DNA of 64,000 nucleotides from Megaustenia siamemsis (GCA_032433765.1 JAVIAB010000059.1:63084178-63148177), one strand, 5' to 3'; shown: positions 10,473-25,400, counted from the first letter of the stretch. Numbers and translations are program-made. The notes: a model not told the origin generated them from the sequence alone.

Positions 10473-11237
10473 AGAGACAAGTCAAATGTATGCAAACAAG
10501 TTCACAACTAAAGAATTCAAATAACTTCAGCCGGTCATGTCACGAGACTCTCAAATATTGCAAGATAACAGAGCACGTTTAAGACTGATTCAGATTGAAA
10601 TCGTCAAGTAGCGTTCGACAAATCCAGGTCAAATAGGGAACATTGTGACATTGTGAGATCGCCGAACTTAAAACGTGTCTGGAGAGACAGCCGTGTAATC
10701 ACGTGACCGCGTGAGTGTAACCTGCTTCTTGCTCAAGAAATATAAACATCGCGTGTGTACTTTTATTTTCCAAGGATCAAGTGTGGATTACTTATTTAAT
10801 TATATTTAGGAATTGATTGATTGCTATTTTGAATTGATTGTTGAAATGAAAATTAGTGAATTATTATTTAGTAGAATACAATCGTTATAAAATAGTATTT
10901 TAAATATATTTTTAAGTTAATAAATTGAATTGAAATTTTGTCCACAGCAGTTAACATACACTTTGCTTTCCTTCCAGAGAGACGAATCAAGACCTTTGTA
11001 TTATGAATTGAAAATATGTTGTTAAATTATATTAAATTAATTATCAATCGTTTCATGCAAATGTTGGCAGGGTACAAAAGGCAAATGTTAACTGCCTAAT
11101 TAAATAGATATGGAACAAACTTTTGCACACATAGAATCAACAGTTAGATATAAGCAGATGATAGAAAATTTGTTTACAGCCGAGCCAATCGATGGAAGTG
11201 AGAAATTATATTATCGCTAAAGATAACATAATAAAAC
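10473..11237. other. Non-coding stretch, possibly 5' LTR/leader of the gag element
   Basis: AT-rich DNA with a more GC-balanced core at 10640-10750 (gagagacagccgtgtaatca; cgtgaccgcgtgagtg). It precedes a gag-like frame, so an LTR or leader is plausible. No second LTR or clear primer-binding site is visible in the window, so the call is tentative. Confidence 0.3.
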
Positions 11238-11258
11238 ATGGCAAAAACCTTAGATCCT

Positions 11259-11358
11259 GGCAATGAAGCGATGCGACTAGTAACTGAAACGGTAGGTGAA
11301 TTGAGGCTGGCAATGAAGCGATGCGACTAGTAACTGAAACGGTAGGTGAATTGAGGCT
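11259..11358. repeat. 50-bp tandem duplication inside the gag remnant
   Basis: Bases 11259-11308 are repeated exactly at 11309-11358. The unit is not a multiple of three, so it shifts the frame and brings a stop (TAG) soon after the junction. Confidence 0.95.
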
Positions 11359-11581
11359 AGCAATGAACTATCAAAATATTAGCAATAGTATTGCCACGTT
11401 CAAAGGAGAACCATCGGAGTTTAGAGAGTGGATAGAAAGTATAGAAAATGTAGCTCACTTAACGACAAATAAAGAACTAAGGAATATAAATTTCAGATCA
11501 GATGAAGTGTTTGCGTTCTTAAGAAGAAGATTTAAAACATTACCGGAGGAAACGTGGGAGAATACGAACAAATATTAACCT

Positions 11582-13236
11582 GATTGTTGTGTGTGCTACG
11601 TCATCATATTGATGGCTGATCACATATTCCTAGACCGGCCTAGCGCTAATGGTAAAACACGACGGAGCTTTGTTCATGACTTTGCAGCAGCCGGGGTGAC
11701 TCCCATAGTTTCCTGTTAGTCAGGAGGGATGTTGTCTAGTTTCAAGAGGGCTACTGTGAGATAGAGGGTTGACATGTGAACTGGTTTATAATTTCACAAA
11801 TTCACATTGCAGATCTTTTGGTCTGTTTATTTTTTATTTCGACGAGGATAATCCGATGACTAACAGTGTTTCATATGTTCGGATTTGGAGACAAAAACGA
11901 TATCCTAACATCTTCAAGCGCTATACATAAAAACAAAAAAATATGACGATCATATGCCAGGCCCAAACATTAATGGAAAGATAATCAATAACCTAAGATA
12001 TACTGATGACACTGTTCTACTAGCAGAAAATCCTAAAGACCTACAACAATTGCTTAATGTGATAAACATAACAAGCAAAATATATGGACTAGATATGAAT
12101 ATCAAAAAGACTAAAACTATGATCATAAACAAAGAAAATTCTCAAGACCTACAATTAAATATCACAGTTGAAGGATTACATCTGGAGACAGTCCAGAGCT
12201 ACAACTACCTTGGACATACTATAACCATTGATGGAAAAGGTAAAATTGAAATAAACAAAAGAATAGGTATGGCAAAATGTAATTTTAATGCCATGAAAAA
12301 TATACTAACAACAAAACAAATATCAGCAGAGCTGAAACTAAGAATGGCAAAATGTTACATCTTCTCAATAGTCCTGTGTGGTGCAGAAGCATGGACATTA
12401 GACAAGAAAATAGAACAGAAAATTGAAGCCTTTGAAATGTGGATGTATAGACGAATAGGTAGAATTGGACGGAAAGAAAAGAAAACAAACAATGACGTTT
12501 TAAAACAACTGAAAATAAAAAAGAAACTACTAAATACAATTAAGACAAGAAAAAGTGAAATTTTGGGGGCATGTTAAAAGACGCAAAAGCCTACTAAAAG
12601 TAATAGTGGAAGGCAGAATACAAGGTAAAAGAGGCAGAGGCAGACCAAGACTAACATGGAGGAGTAACTTCAAAAGATGGACAAGTCAATCTATGACAGC
12701 CTGAGCATCGAAGCAAGAAACAGAGCAGAATGGCGATCCATGGTAGCCAACCTTCGTTGCGGAGAAGGCACTCAATGATGAATGATGAATGACGATTATC
12801 ATTTTCACGAGAACGTGAACATTCTGTCAATATAGTGGAGAGGCTGCAGGAACCATTAGAGGCTATGTCTGAAAAGTGTTCCTTGTTGCAGTTTCCTCAT
12901 TTTCTAAGTCCGGCTTGTTGCAGGAGCTACTGAGTTAAGTGCTCTGTGCACGCCGTGAGCTGTGTGTTTCATCCATTTTAATAGTGTTTCAATATTCCGA
13001 TTTCCGATAATTATTATATCGTATGACAGGAACAGACGGTTTTTGTTTAACTTTCTATACATTTTCGCCTTATGTTTTTTGGTGTTTGCTGAGACTGCTA
13101 TGATGGGGACTACAGATACCTTTCTTTTTTTGGGAGATGAGATAGTAATTTGGATGATTTTACTGGCACGGGTGGTTGAGCAATTATATATTTTAATTCG
13201 TTTGCAGTGATACCGGGGCCTTCCATAACCATAAAC
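11582..13236 (+). mobile_element. Interspersed repeat R, copy 1, inserted in gag and carrying LINE-B
   Basis: About 0.8 kb once the nested LINE-B is removed. It is flanked by a 10-bp duplication, atattaacct (11572-11581 and 13237-13246). Landmarks shared with copies at 47560, 45165 and 55708 are tgttgtgtgtgctacgtc, gtttcatatgttcggatttg, gagactgctatgatggggac and gcagtgataccggggcc. The right end is ataacc-rich, like a retroposon tail. No terminal inverted repeat seen. Weak open text on the minus strand (GPGITANELK...IIAQPPVPV) is shared by copies; function unknown. Confidence 0.75.
11951..12788 (+). pseudogene. LINE-B, 5'-truncated, with RT YTDD motif; inserted in repeat R
   Basis: Flanked by an 8-bp target duplication atgacgat (11943-11950 and 12789-12796). 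The frame from 11954 reads INNLRYTDDTVLLAENP, the YxDD catalytic box of reverse transcriptase, then KKTKTMIINKEN, YNYLGHTITIDGKGKIEI, FEMWMYRRIGRIG, and after a frameshift near 12555 GKRGRGRPRLTW. It ends in gatgaatgatga. The endonuclease and most of RT are missing, so this is a dead 5' truncation. It is the longest LINE-B copy here. Confidence 0.9.
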
Positions 13237-13408
13237 ATATTAACCTTTAGGTATGCAGAAGAAAGATGTCCACAAGATTTATTTGCAAAATTACACAAGA
13301 TGAAGATAAAATAATGGGAAGATGAGTGTACATATGGAGACAGATTTATTAGTTTAGCGGAAAGAGCATTTGCACTGTGACAGGTGTAAGGAATGAGGAT
13401 GTCCAGAT

Positions 13409-16400
13409 GCTTAAACTTAACTTAACTAACTTAACTTAAACTTAACTAACTTAACATAAATTAAACTTAACATAACTAACTTAACATAACTTAAACTTAA
13501 CTTAACTTAACATAAATTTAACTTAACTTAACTTTAACTTAACTTAACATAAACTTAACTTAATCTTAACTTAATTTAAACTTAACTTAAACATAACTCA
13601 CTTAAACATAACTTAAACTTAACTTAATTTAAACATAACTACTAAACTTAACTTAACTTAACTTATCTTAACTTAACTTATCTTAACTTAACTTAACTTA
13701 AAACTTACTAACTTAACTAACTAACTTACTAACTTAACTTACTAACTTAACTTAACTAACTTAACTTAACTAACTCAACTTAACTAACTTAACTTAAATT
13801 AACTTACTAACTTAACTTAACTAACTTAACTAACATAACTAACATAACTAACTTAACTAACTTAACTAACTTAACTAACTTAACTAACTTAATAACTAAC
13901 TAACTTAACTAACTTAACTAACTCAACTACTAACTTAACTTAAATTAACTTAACTACTAACTTAACTTAACTAACTTAACTAAGCTTAACTAACTTACTT
14001 AACTTAAACTTAACTTAACTAAATTAACTAACTTAACTAACTTAACTTAAACTTAACTTAACTAACTTAACTTAAACTTAACTAACTCAACTTAACTATC
14101 TCAACTTAACTAACTTTAACTAACTTAAATTAAATTAACTAACTTAACTTACTAACTTAACTAATATAACTTAAATTAACTTAACATAAACTTAACTTAA
14201 TCTTAACTTATTTAAACTTAACTTAAACATAACTTAAACTTAACTTAATTTAAACATAATTTAACTTAAACTTTATCTTAACTTAATCTTATCTTAACTT
14301 AGATTTAACTTAACTAACTTAACTAACTTAACTTAACTAACTCAACTTAACTAACTTAACTTAAATTCACTTAACTAACTTAACTAACTTAACTAACATA
14401 ACTAACTTAACTTACTAACTTAACTAACTTAACTAACTTAACTTAACTAACTCAACTTAACTAACTTAACTTAAATTAACTTAACTAACTTAACTTAATT
14501 TAACTAACTTAGCTAACTTAACTAACTTAACTTAACTAACTCTACTTAACTAACTTAACTTAAATTAACTTAACTAACTTAACTAATTTACTAACTTAAC
14601 TACTTAACTAACTTAACTAACTTAACTACTAACTACTTACTAACTTAACTAACTTAACTAACTTAAATAACTTAACTAACTTAACTAACTTAACTTAACT
14701 AACTCAACTAAACTTAACTAAATTAACTTAACTAACTTAACTTAGTTACTTAACTACTTAACTTAACTAACTTAACTTACTTAACTTTAACTACTTAAAC
14801 TTAACTTAACTAACTTAACTTAACTACTTAACTAACTACTAACTTAACTAACTTAACTAACTTAACTAATTAACTTAACTAACTTAACTTACTTACTTAA
14901 CTATTTAACTTAACACTTAACTAACTTAACTAACTTAACTAACTTAACTAACTTAACTTACTAACTTACTTAACTAACTTTAACTAACTTAAATTAACTT
15001 AACTAACTTAACTGACTTAACTAAATTAACTAACTTAACTTAACTAACTTAACTAACTTAACTTAACTAACTTAAACTTACTTAACTAACTTAACTTAAC
15101 TAACTAACTTAACTAACCTAACTAACTAACTAACTTAACTACTTAACTTAAATAACTTAACTAACTTAACTTACTTAACTTAACTAATTTAACTTAAATT
15201 CTTAACTAACTTAACTAACTTAACTAACTTAACTAACTTAACTAACATAACTAACTTAACTTAACTAACTTAAACTTAAATAACTTACTAACTTAACTGA
15301 CTTAACTAACTTAACTAACTTAACTTAACTAACTCAACTTAACTACTTAAATTAACTTAACTAACTTAACTTACTTAACTAATTTAACTTAACTAACTTA
15401 ACTAACTTAACTAACTTAAACTTAACTTAAACTTTACTAACTTCTTAACTTAACTAACTTAACTTAACTAACTCAACTTAACTACTTAACTTAATTCACT
15501 TAACTAACTTAACTAACTTAACTTAACTTAACTTAACTAACTTAAACTTAACTTAAATAACTTAACTAACTTACTAACTTAACTAACTTAACTAAATAAC
15601 TAACTTAACTTAACTAACTCAACTTAACTAACTTTAACTTAAATTAACTTAACTAACTAAACTTACTTAACTCAACTAATTTAACTTAAATTAACTTAAC
15701 AAACATAGCTTAAATAACTTAACTTAACTAACTTAAATTAACTAACTTAACTTTACTAACTTAACTTAAACTTAACTTAGCGAACTTAACTTATCTAACT
15801 TAACTTAACTTAACTTAACTAATAACTAACTTAACTTACACTTAACTTAAACTTAAAAAATTAACGTAACTTAAACCTAACTTAACTAATTTAAATTAAA
15901 CTTAACTTAAATAACTTAACTAACTTAACTTAAGCTTAACTTAACTTACTTAACTTAAACTTAATTTTAACTTAACTTAACTAAATTAACTTAACTAACT
16001 TAACTTAACTAACTTAACTTAACTTAACTTAACTTAACTTAACTTAACTTAACTTAACTTAACTTGTGTTAACTTAACTTAACTTAACTTAACTTAACTT
16101 AACTTGTGTTAACTTAACTTAACTTAACGTAACGTGTGTTAACTTAACTTAACTTAACTTAACTTAACTTAGCTTGCTTAGCTAGCTTAGCTTAGCTTAG
16201 CTTAGCTTAGCTTATCTTAGCTTAGCTTAGCTTAGCTTAGCTTAGCTTAGCTTAGCTTAGCTTAGCTTAGCTTAAACTTAAATTAAACTTAAGCTTAAGC
16301 TTAAAAGCTTAAGCTTAAGCTTAGCTTAGCTTAGCTTAGCTTAGCTTAGCTTAAACTTAAACTTAAACTTAAACTTACTTAACTTAAACTTAACTTAAAC

Positions 16401-19400
16401 TTAACTTTAGCTTAGCTTAGCTTAAGCTTAAGCTTAAACTTAAACTTAAGCTTAAACTTAAGCTTAAACTTAAGCTTAACTTAAGCTTAACTTAAGCTAA
16501 ACTTAAGCTAAACTTAAGCTTAACTTAAGCTAAACTTAAGCTTAACTTAAGCTTAACTTAAGCTTAACTTAACTAACTTAACTTACTTAGCTTAAACTTA
16601 ACTTATTTAGCTTAAACTTACTTAACTAACCTAACTTAACTAACTTAACTTAAACTTAACTTAAACTTAACTTAACTTAACTTAACTTAACTAACTTAAC
16701 TAACTTAACTTAAGCTTAACTTAACTAACTTAACTTAAACTTAACTTAACTAACTTAACTTAAACTTAACTAACTTAACTTAAACTTAACTTAACGAACT
16801 TAACTTAAACATAACTTGACTAAATTAACTAACTTAACTTAACTAACCTAACTTAAACTTAACTTCACTAACTTAAGTAACTTAACTTAAACTTAACTTA
16901 ACTAACTTAACTTAAACTTAACTTGACTAATTTAACTAACTTAACTTAAGCCGAACTTAAACTTAACTTAACTTAACTTAAACTTAACTTAACGAACTTA
17001 ACTTAAACTTAACTTGACTAAGTTAACGTAAACCTAACTTGACTAACTTAACTAACTTAACTTAAACTTAACTTGACTAACTTAACTTATACTTAAATTA
17101 ACTAACTTAACTTAAACTTAACTTAACTAACTTAACTTAACTTAACTTAACTTAACTTAACTTAACTTAACTTAACTTAACTTAACTTAAAATTAACTTA
17201 AAATTAACTTAACTTAAAATTAACTTAACTTAAAATTAACTTAAACTTAAAATTAACTTAACTTAAAATTAACTTAAACTTAAAATTAACTTAAACTTAA
17301 CTTAACTAACTGAACTGAAACTTAACTAACTGAAATGAAACTTAACTAACTTATACTTAACTAACTAACTTAACTAAACTTAACTTAAAATTAACTTAAA
17401 CTTAACTTAACTAACTGAACTTAAACTTAACTTAACTCACTTAACTTAAACTTAACTTAACTTAACTTAAACTTAACTTAAACTTAACTTAACTAACTTA
17501 AACTTAACTTAAACTTAACTTAAACTTAACTTAATTAAAATAAATTTAAACTTAACTTAAACTTAACTTAACTAATTTTAACTTAACTTAAACTTAACTT
17601 AACGAACTTAACTTAACTTAACTTGACTAAATTAACTAACTTAACTTAACTAACTTAACTTAACTAACTTAACTAACTTAACTAACTAACTCAACTTAAC
17701 TAACTTAACTTAAATTAACTTTACTTAATTTAACTAACTTAACTAACTTAAATAACTTAACTTAACTAACTTACTTAATTAACTTAACTACTTAACTTAA
17801 TTTAACTAACTTAAATAACTTACTTACTTAACTAAATTAACTTAACTAACTTAACTTACTTAACTAACTAACTAACTTAACTAACTTAACTAACTTAACT
17901 AACTTAACTTAAACTTAACTTAACTAACTTAACTTAACTAACTTAACTTAACTAACTCAACTTAACTAACTCAACTTAACTAACTTTAACTTAAATTAAC
18001 TTATCTAACTTAACTTACTTAACTTAACTAATTTAACTTAACTTAACTTAACTTAAACTAACTTAGGTTAAGCTAACTTAGCTTAGCTTAGTTTAGCTTG
18101 GCTTGGCTTGGCTTGGCTTGGCTTGGCTTGGCTTGGCTTTAACTTAGCTTAGCTTTAACTTAGCTTAGCTTACTTTAGCTTTAACATAGCTTAGCTTAGC
18201 TTAGCTTTAACTTAACTAACTTAACTAACTTAACTAACTTAACTAACTTAACTAACTTAAACTTAACTAACTTAACTTAAACTTAACTTAAACTTAACTA
18301 ACTTAACTAACTTACTAACTTAACTAACTTAACTAACTTAACTTAACTTAACTTAACTTAACTTAACTTAACTAACTTAGGTTAACTAACTTAACTTAAC
18401 TTAGTTTAACTTAACTTGGCTTGGCTTGGCTTGGCTTGGCAAAGCTTGCTTGGCTTGGCTTGGCTTGGCTTGGCTTGGCTTGGCTTAGCTTTAACTTAGC
18501 TTGGCTTTAACTTAGCTTAGCTTAGCTTAGCTTAGCTTAACTTAACTAACTTACTACTTAACTAACTTAACTAACTTAACTAACTTAACTAACTTAACTA
18601 ACTTAAACTTAACTAACTTAACTTAAACTTAACTTAAACTTAACTAACTTAACTAACTTAACTAACTTAACTTAACTTAACTTAACTTAAACTTAAACTA
18701 ACTAACTTAACTAACTTAACTTAACTTAACTTAACTAAACTTAACTTAAACGAACTTAACTTAAACTTAACTTAACTTAACTAACTCAACTTAACTAACT
18801 CAACTTAACTTAACTAACTTTAACTTAATTAACTTAACTAACTTAACGTACTTAACTTAACTAATTTAACTTAAATTCACTTAACTAACTTAACTAACTT
18901 AACTAACTTAACTAACTTAACTAACTTAACTAACTTAACTAACATAACTAACTTAACTTAACTAACTTAACTAACTTAAAAAACTTAACTAACTTAACTG
19001 ACTTAACTAATTAACTAACTTAACTTAACTAACTCAACTTAACTACTTAAATTAACTTAACTAACTTAACTTACTTAACTAATTTAACTTAAACTTAACT
19101 TAACTAACTTAACTTAACTAACTTAACTAACTTAACTTAACTTAACTTAAGTAACTTAACTTAAACTTTACTTAATCTTACTTAACTAACTTAACTTAAC
19201 TAACTCAACTTAACTAACTTAACTTAAATTCACTTAACTAATTTAACTAACCTAACTAACTTAACTTAACTAACTTAACTAACTAAATAACTTAACTAAC
19301 TTAACTAACTTAACTAAATTAACTAACTTAACTAACTTAACTTAAACTTAACTTAAGTAACTTAACTTAAACTTTACTTAACTATCTTAACTTAACTAAC

Positions 19401-22400
19401 TTAACTTAACTAACTCAACTTAACTAACTTAACTTAAATTCACTTAACTAATTTAACTAACTTAACTTAACTACTTAACTAACTTAAATAACTTAACTAA
19501 CTTAACTAACTTACTAACTTAACTAAATTAACTAACTTAACTTAACTAACTCAACTTAACTAACTTTAACTTAAATTAACTTAACTAACTAAACTTACTT
19601 AACACAACTAATTTAACTTAAATTAACTTAACAAACATAGCTTAAATAACTTAACTTAACTAACTTAAATTAACTAACTTAACTTTACTAACTTAACTTA
19701 AATTAACTTAGCGAACTTAACTTATCTAACTTAACTTAAACTTAACTTAACTAATAACTAACTTAACTTACACTTAACTTAAACTTAAGATAATTAACGT
19801 AACTTAAACCTAACTTAACTAATTTAAATTAAACTTAACTTAAATAACTTAACTAACTTAACTTAAGCTTAACTTAACTTACTTAACTTAAACTTAACTT
19901 AATTAACTTAACTTAACTAAATTAACTTAACTAACTTAACTTAACTAACTTAACTTACTTAACTTAACTTGTGTTAACTTAACTTAACTTAACTTAACTT
20001 AACTTAACTAACTTAGGTTAAGCTAAGCTTAGCTTAGCTTAGCTTAGTTTAGCTTGGCTTAACTTGGCTTGGCTTGGCAAGCTTGGCTTGGCTGGCTTGG
20101 CTTGGCTTGGCTTGGCTTGGCTTGGCTTGGCTTGGCTTGGCTTAGCTTTAACTTAGCTTAGCTTTAACTTAGCTTAGCTTAGCTTAGCTTAGCTTAACTT
20201 AACTAACTTAACTAACTTAACTAACTTAACTAACTTAACTAACTTAACTAACTTAAACTTAACTAACTTAACTTAAACTTAACTTAACTTAACTAACTTA
20301 CTAACTTAACTAACTTAACTAACTTAACTAACTAACTTAACTTAAGCTTAACTTAACTTAAACTTAACTAACTTAACTAACTTAACTTAAACTTAACTTA
20401 ACTTAAACTTAACTTAACGAACTTAACTTAAACTTAACTTAACTTAACTAACTCAACTTAACTAACTCAACTTAACTAACTTTAACTTAAATTAACTTAA
20501 CTAACTTAACGTACTTAACTTAACTAATTTAACTTAAATTCACTTAACTAACTTAACTATCTTAACTAACTTAACTAACTTAACTAACATAACTAACTTA
20601 ACTTAACTAACTTAACTAACTTAAATAACTTAACTAACTTAACTGACTTAACTAAATTAACTAACTTAACTTAACTAACTCAACTTAACTACTTAAATTA
20701 ACTTAACTAACTTAACTTACTTAACTAATTTAACTTAAACTTAACTTAACTAACCTAACTTAACTAACTTAACTAACTTAACTAACTTAACTTAAACTTA
20801 ACTTAAGTAACTTAACTTAAACTTTACTTAACTATCTTAACTTAACTAACTTAACTTAACTAACTCAACTTAACTAACTTAACTTAATTCACTTAACTAA
20901 TTTAACTAACCTAACTAACTTAACTTAACTAACTTAACTAACTTAAATAACTTAACTAACTTAACTAACTTAACTAAATTAACTAACTTAACTAACTTAA
21001 CTTAAACTTAACTTAAGTAACTTAACTTAAACTTTACTTAACTATCTTAACTTAACTAACTTAACTTAACTAACTCAACTTAACTAACTTAACTTAAATT
21101 CACTTAACTAATTTAACTAACTTAACTTAACTAACTTAACTAACTTAAATAACTTAACTAACTTAACTAACTTAACTAACTTAACTAAATTAACTAACTT
21201 AACTTAACTAACTCAACTTAACTAACTTTAACTTAAATTAACTTAACTAACTAAACTTACTTAACTCAACTAATTTAACTTAAATTAACTTAACAAACAT
21301 AGCTTAAATAACTTAACTTAACTAACTTAAATTAACTAACTTAACTTTACTAACTTAACTTAAATTAACTTAGCGAACTTAACTTATCTAACTTAAGTTA
21401 AACTTAACTTAACTAATAACTAACTTAACTTACACTTAACTTAAACTTAAGATAATTAACGTAACTTAAACCTAACTTAACTAATTTAATTAAACTTAAC
21501 TTAAATAACTTAACTAACTTAACTTAAGCTTAACTTAACTTACTTAACTTAAACTTAACTTAATTAACTTAACTTAACTAAATTAACTTAACTAACTTAA
21601 CTTAACTAACTTAACTTAACTTAACTTAACTTGTGTTAACTTAACTTAACTTAACTTAACTTAACTTAACTTAACTTAACTTGTGTTAACTTAACTTAAC
21701 TTAACTTAACTTAACTTAACGTAACGTGTGTTAACTTAACTTAACTTAACTTAGCTTAGCTTAGCTTAGCTTAGCTTAGCTTAGCTTAGCTTAAACTTAA
21801 ACTTAAACTTAAACTTAAACTTAAACTTAAACTTTAGCTTAGCTTAAGCTTAAGCTTAAACTTAAACTTAAGCTTAAACTTAAGCTTAAACTTAAGCTTA
21901 AACTTAAGCTTAACTTAAGCTTAACTTAAGCTAAACTTAAGCTTAACTTAAGCTAAACTTAAGCTTAACTTAAGCTTAACTTAAGCTTAACTTAACTAAC
22001 TTAACTTACTTAGCTTAAACTTAACTTATTTAGCTTAAACTTAACTTAACTAACTTAACTTAACTAACTTAACTTAAACTTAACTTAACTTAACTAACTT
22101 TACTTAACTAACTTAACTTAACTTAACTTAAGCTTAACTTAACTAACTTAACTTAAACTTAACTTAACTAACTTAACTTAAACTTAACTTAACTAACTTA
22201 ACTTAAACTTAACTTAACGAACTTAACTTAAACATAACTTGACTAAATTAACTAACTTAACTTAACTAACCTAACTTAAACTTAACTTCACTAACTTAAG
22301 TAACTTAACTTAAACTTAACTTAACTAACTTAACTTAAACTTAACTTGACTAATTTAACTAACTTAACTTAAGCCGAACTTAAACTTAACTTAACTTAAA

Positions 22401-25400
22401 CTTAACTTAACGAACTTAACTTAAACTTAACTTGACTAAGTTAACGTAAACCTAACTTGACTAACTTAACTAACTTAACTTAAACTTAAGTTAACTATCT
22501 TAACTTAAACTTAACTTGACTAACTTAACTTATACTTAAATTAACTAACTTAACTTAAACTTAACTTAACTACTTAACTTAACTTAACTTAACTTAACTT
22601 AACTTAACTTAACTTAACTTAAAATTAACTTAACTTAAAATTAACTTAAAATTAACTTAACTTAAAATTAACTTAACTTAAAATTAACTTAACTTAAAAT
22701 TAACTTAACTTAAAATTAACTTAAACTTAAAATTAACTTAAACTTAAATTAACTTAAACTTAAAATTAACTTAAACTTAACTTAACTAACTGAACTGACA
22801 CTTAACTAACTGAAATGAAACTTAACTAACTTATACTTAAACTTAACTAACTTAACTTAAACTTAACTTAAAATTAACTTAAACTTAACTTACTAACTGA
22901 ACTTAAACTTAACTTAACTCACTTAACTTAAACTTAACTTAACTTAACTTAAACTTAACTTAAACTTAACTTAAACTAACTTAAACTTAACTTAAACTTA
23001 ACTTAAAATTAAAATAAATTTAACTTAACTTAAACTTAACTTAAACTAATTTTAACTTAACTTAAACTTAACTTAACGAACTTAACTTAAACTTAACTTG
23101 ACTAAATTAACTAACGTAACTTATCTAACTTAACTTAACTAACTTAACTAACTTAACTTAACTAACTCAACTTAACTAACTTAACTTAAATTAACTTTAC
23201 TTAATTTAACTAACTTAACTAACTTAACTTAACTAACTTAACTTAAATTAACTTAACTAACTTAACTTAATTTAACTAACTTAAATTAACTTAACTAACT
23301 TAAGTTAAATTAACTTAACTAACTTAACTTACTTAACTTAACTAACTTAACTTAACTAACTTAACTAACTTAACTTAAACTTAACTTAACTAACTTAACT
23401 TAACTAACTTAACTTAACTAACTCAACTTAACTAACTCAACTTAACTAAATTTAACTTAAATTAACTTATCTAACTTAACTTACTTAACTTAACTAATTT
23501 CACTTAACTTAACTTAACTTAACTTAACTTAACTTAACTTAACTTAACTTAACTTAACTTAACTTAACTAAACTAACTTAGGTTAAGCTAAGCTTAGCTT
23601 AGCTTAGCTTAGCTTGGCTTGGCTTGGCTTGGCTTGGCTTGGCTTTGCTTAGCTTAAACTTAGCTTAGCTTTAACTTAGCTTAGCTTAGCTTACCTTTAA
23701 CTTAACTAACTTAACTAACTTAACTAACTTAACTAACTTAACTTAAACTTAACTAACTTAACTAACTTAACTAACTTAACTAACTTAACTAACTTAACTA
23801 ACTTAACTTAAACTTAACTAACTTAACTTAAACTTAATTTAACTTAAACTTAACTTAACGAACTTAACTTAAACTTAACTTAACTTAACTAACTTAACTT
23901 AAACTTAACTTAACTTAACTTAAAATTAACTTAAACTTAACTTAACTAACTGAACTTAAACTTAACTTAACTTAAGCTTAACTTAAACTTAACTTAAACT
24001 TAACTTAAACTTAACTTAAACTTAACTTAAGCTTAACTTAATCTAACTTAAACTTAACTTAAACTTAACTTAACTTAACTTAAACTAATTTTAACTTAAA
24101 TTAAACTTAACTTAATCTTAACGAACATAACTTAAACTTCAACTTAACTTAAATAACTTAACTTAAAATAACTTAACTAATTAACTTAACTTAACTTAAC
24201 TTAACTTAACTTAACTAACTTAAATTTAACTTAAACTAACTTAAACTTAACTTAAACTTAACTTAAAATTAAAATAAATTTAACTTAACTTAAACTTAAC
24301 TTAAACTAATTTAACTTAACTTAAACTTAACTTAACGAACTTAACTTAAACTTAACTTGACTAAATTAACTAACTTAACTTAACTAACTTAACTTAACTA
24401 ACTTAACTAACTTAACTTAACTAACTCAACTTAACTAACTTAACTTAAATTAACTTTACTTAATTTAACTAACTTACTAACTTAACTAACTTAACTTAAC
24501 TAACTTAACTTAAATTAACTTAACTAACTTAACTTAATTTAACTAACTTAAATTAACTTAACTAACTTAAGTTAAATTAACTTAACTAACTTAACTTACT
24601 TAACTTAACTAACTTAACTTAACTAACTTAACTAACTTAACTAACTTAACTTAAACTTAACTTAACTAACTTAACTTAACTAACTTAACTTAACTAACTC
24701 AACTTAACTAACTCAACTTAACTAACTTTAACTTAAATTAACTTATCTAACTTAACTTACTTAACTTAACTAATTTAACTTAACTTAACTTAACTAACTT
24801 AGGTTAAGCTAAGCTTAGCTTAGCTTAGTTTAGCTTGGCTTGGCTTGGCTTGGCTTGGCTTGGCTTTAACTTAGCTTAGCTTTAACTTAGCTTAGCTTAG
24901 CTTAGCTTTAACATAGCTTAGCTTAGCTTAGCTTTAACTTAACTAACTTAACTAACTTAACTAACTTAACTAACTTAACTAACTTAACTAACTTAAACTT
25001 GACTAACTTAACTTAAACTTAACTTAAACTTAACTAACTTAACTAACTTAACTAACTTAACTAACTTAACTAACTTAACTAACTTAACTAACTTAACTTA
25101 ACTTAAGCTTAACTTAACTTAAACTTAACTAACTTAACTAACTTAACTTAAACTTAACTTAACTTAAACTTAACTTAACGAACTTAACTTAAACTTAACT
25201 TAACTTAACTAACTTAACTTAACTTAACTTAACTTAACTTAACTTAAAATTAACTTAACTTAAAATTAACTTAACTTAAAATTAACTTAACTTAAAATTA
25301 ACTTAAACTTAAATTAACTTAAACTTAACTTAACTAACTTAACTTAAACTTAACTTAACTTAATTTAAAATTAACTTAAACTTAACTTAACTAACTGAAC

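Larger units (their letters stand above)
11238..13405 (+). pseudogene. LTR-retrotransposon gag remnant, interrupted
   Basis: A start at 11238 (MAKTLDPGNEAMRLV) is thrown out of frame by a 50-bp duplication. The reading at 11321-11578 carries IATFKGEPSEFREWIESIEN, a retrotransposon-gag-like block, and FAFLRRRFKTLPEETW. An insertion (11582-13236) splits the frame, and gag-like text resumes beyond it (RYAEERCPQDLFAKLHKM, then CTYGDRFISLAERAF) until the satellite begins at about 13409. No protease, RT or integrase in the window. Family (Ty3-like or other) undecided. Described only as a decayed element. Confidence 0.55.
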
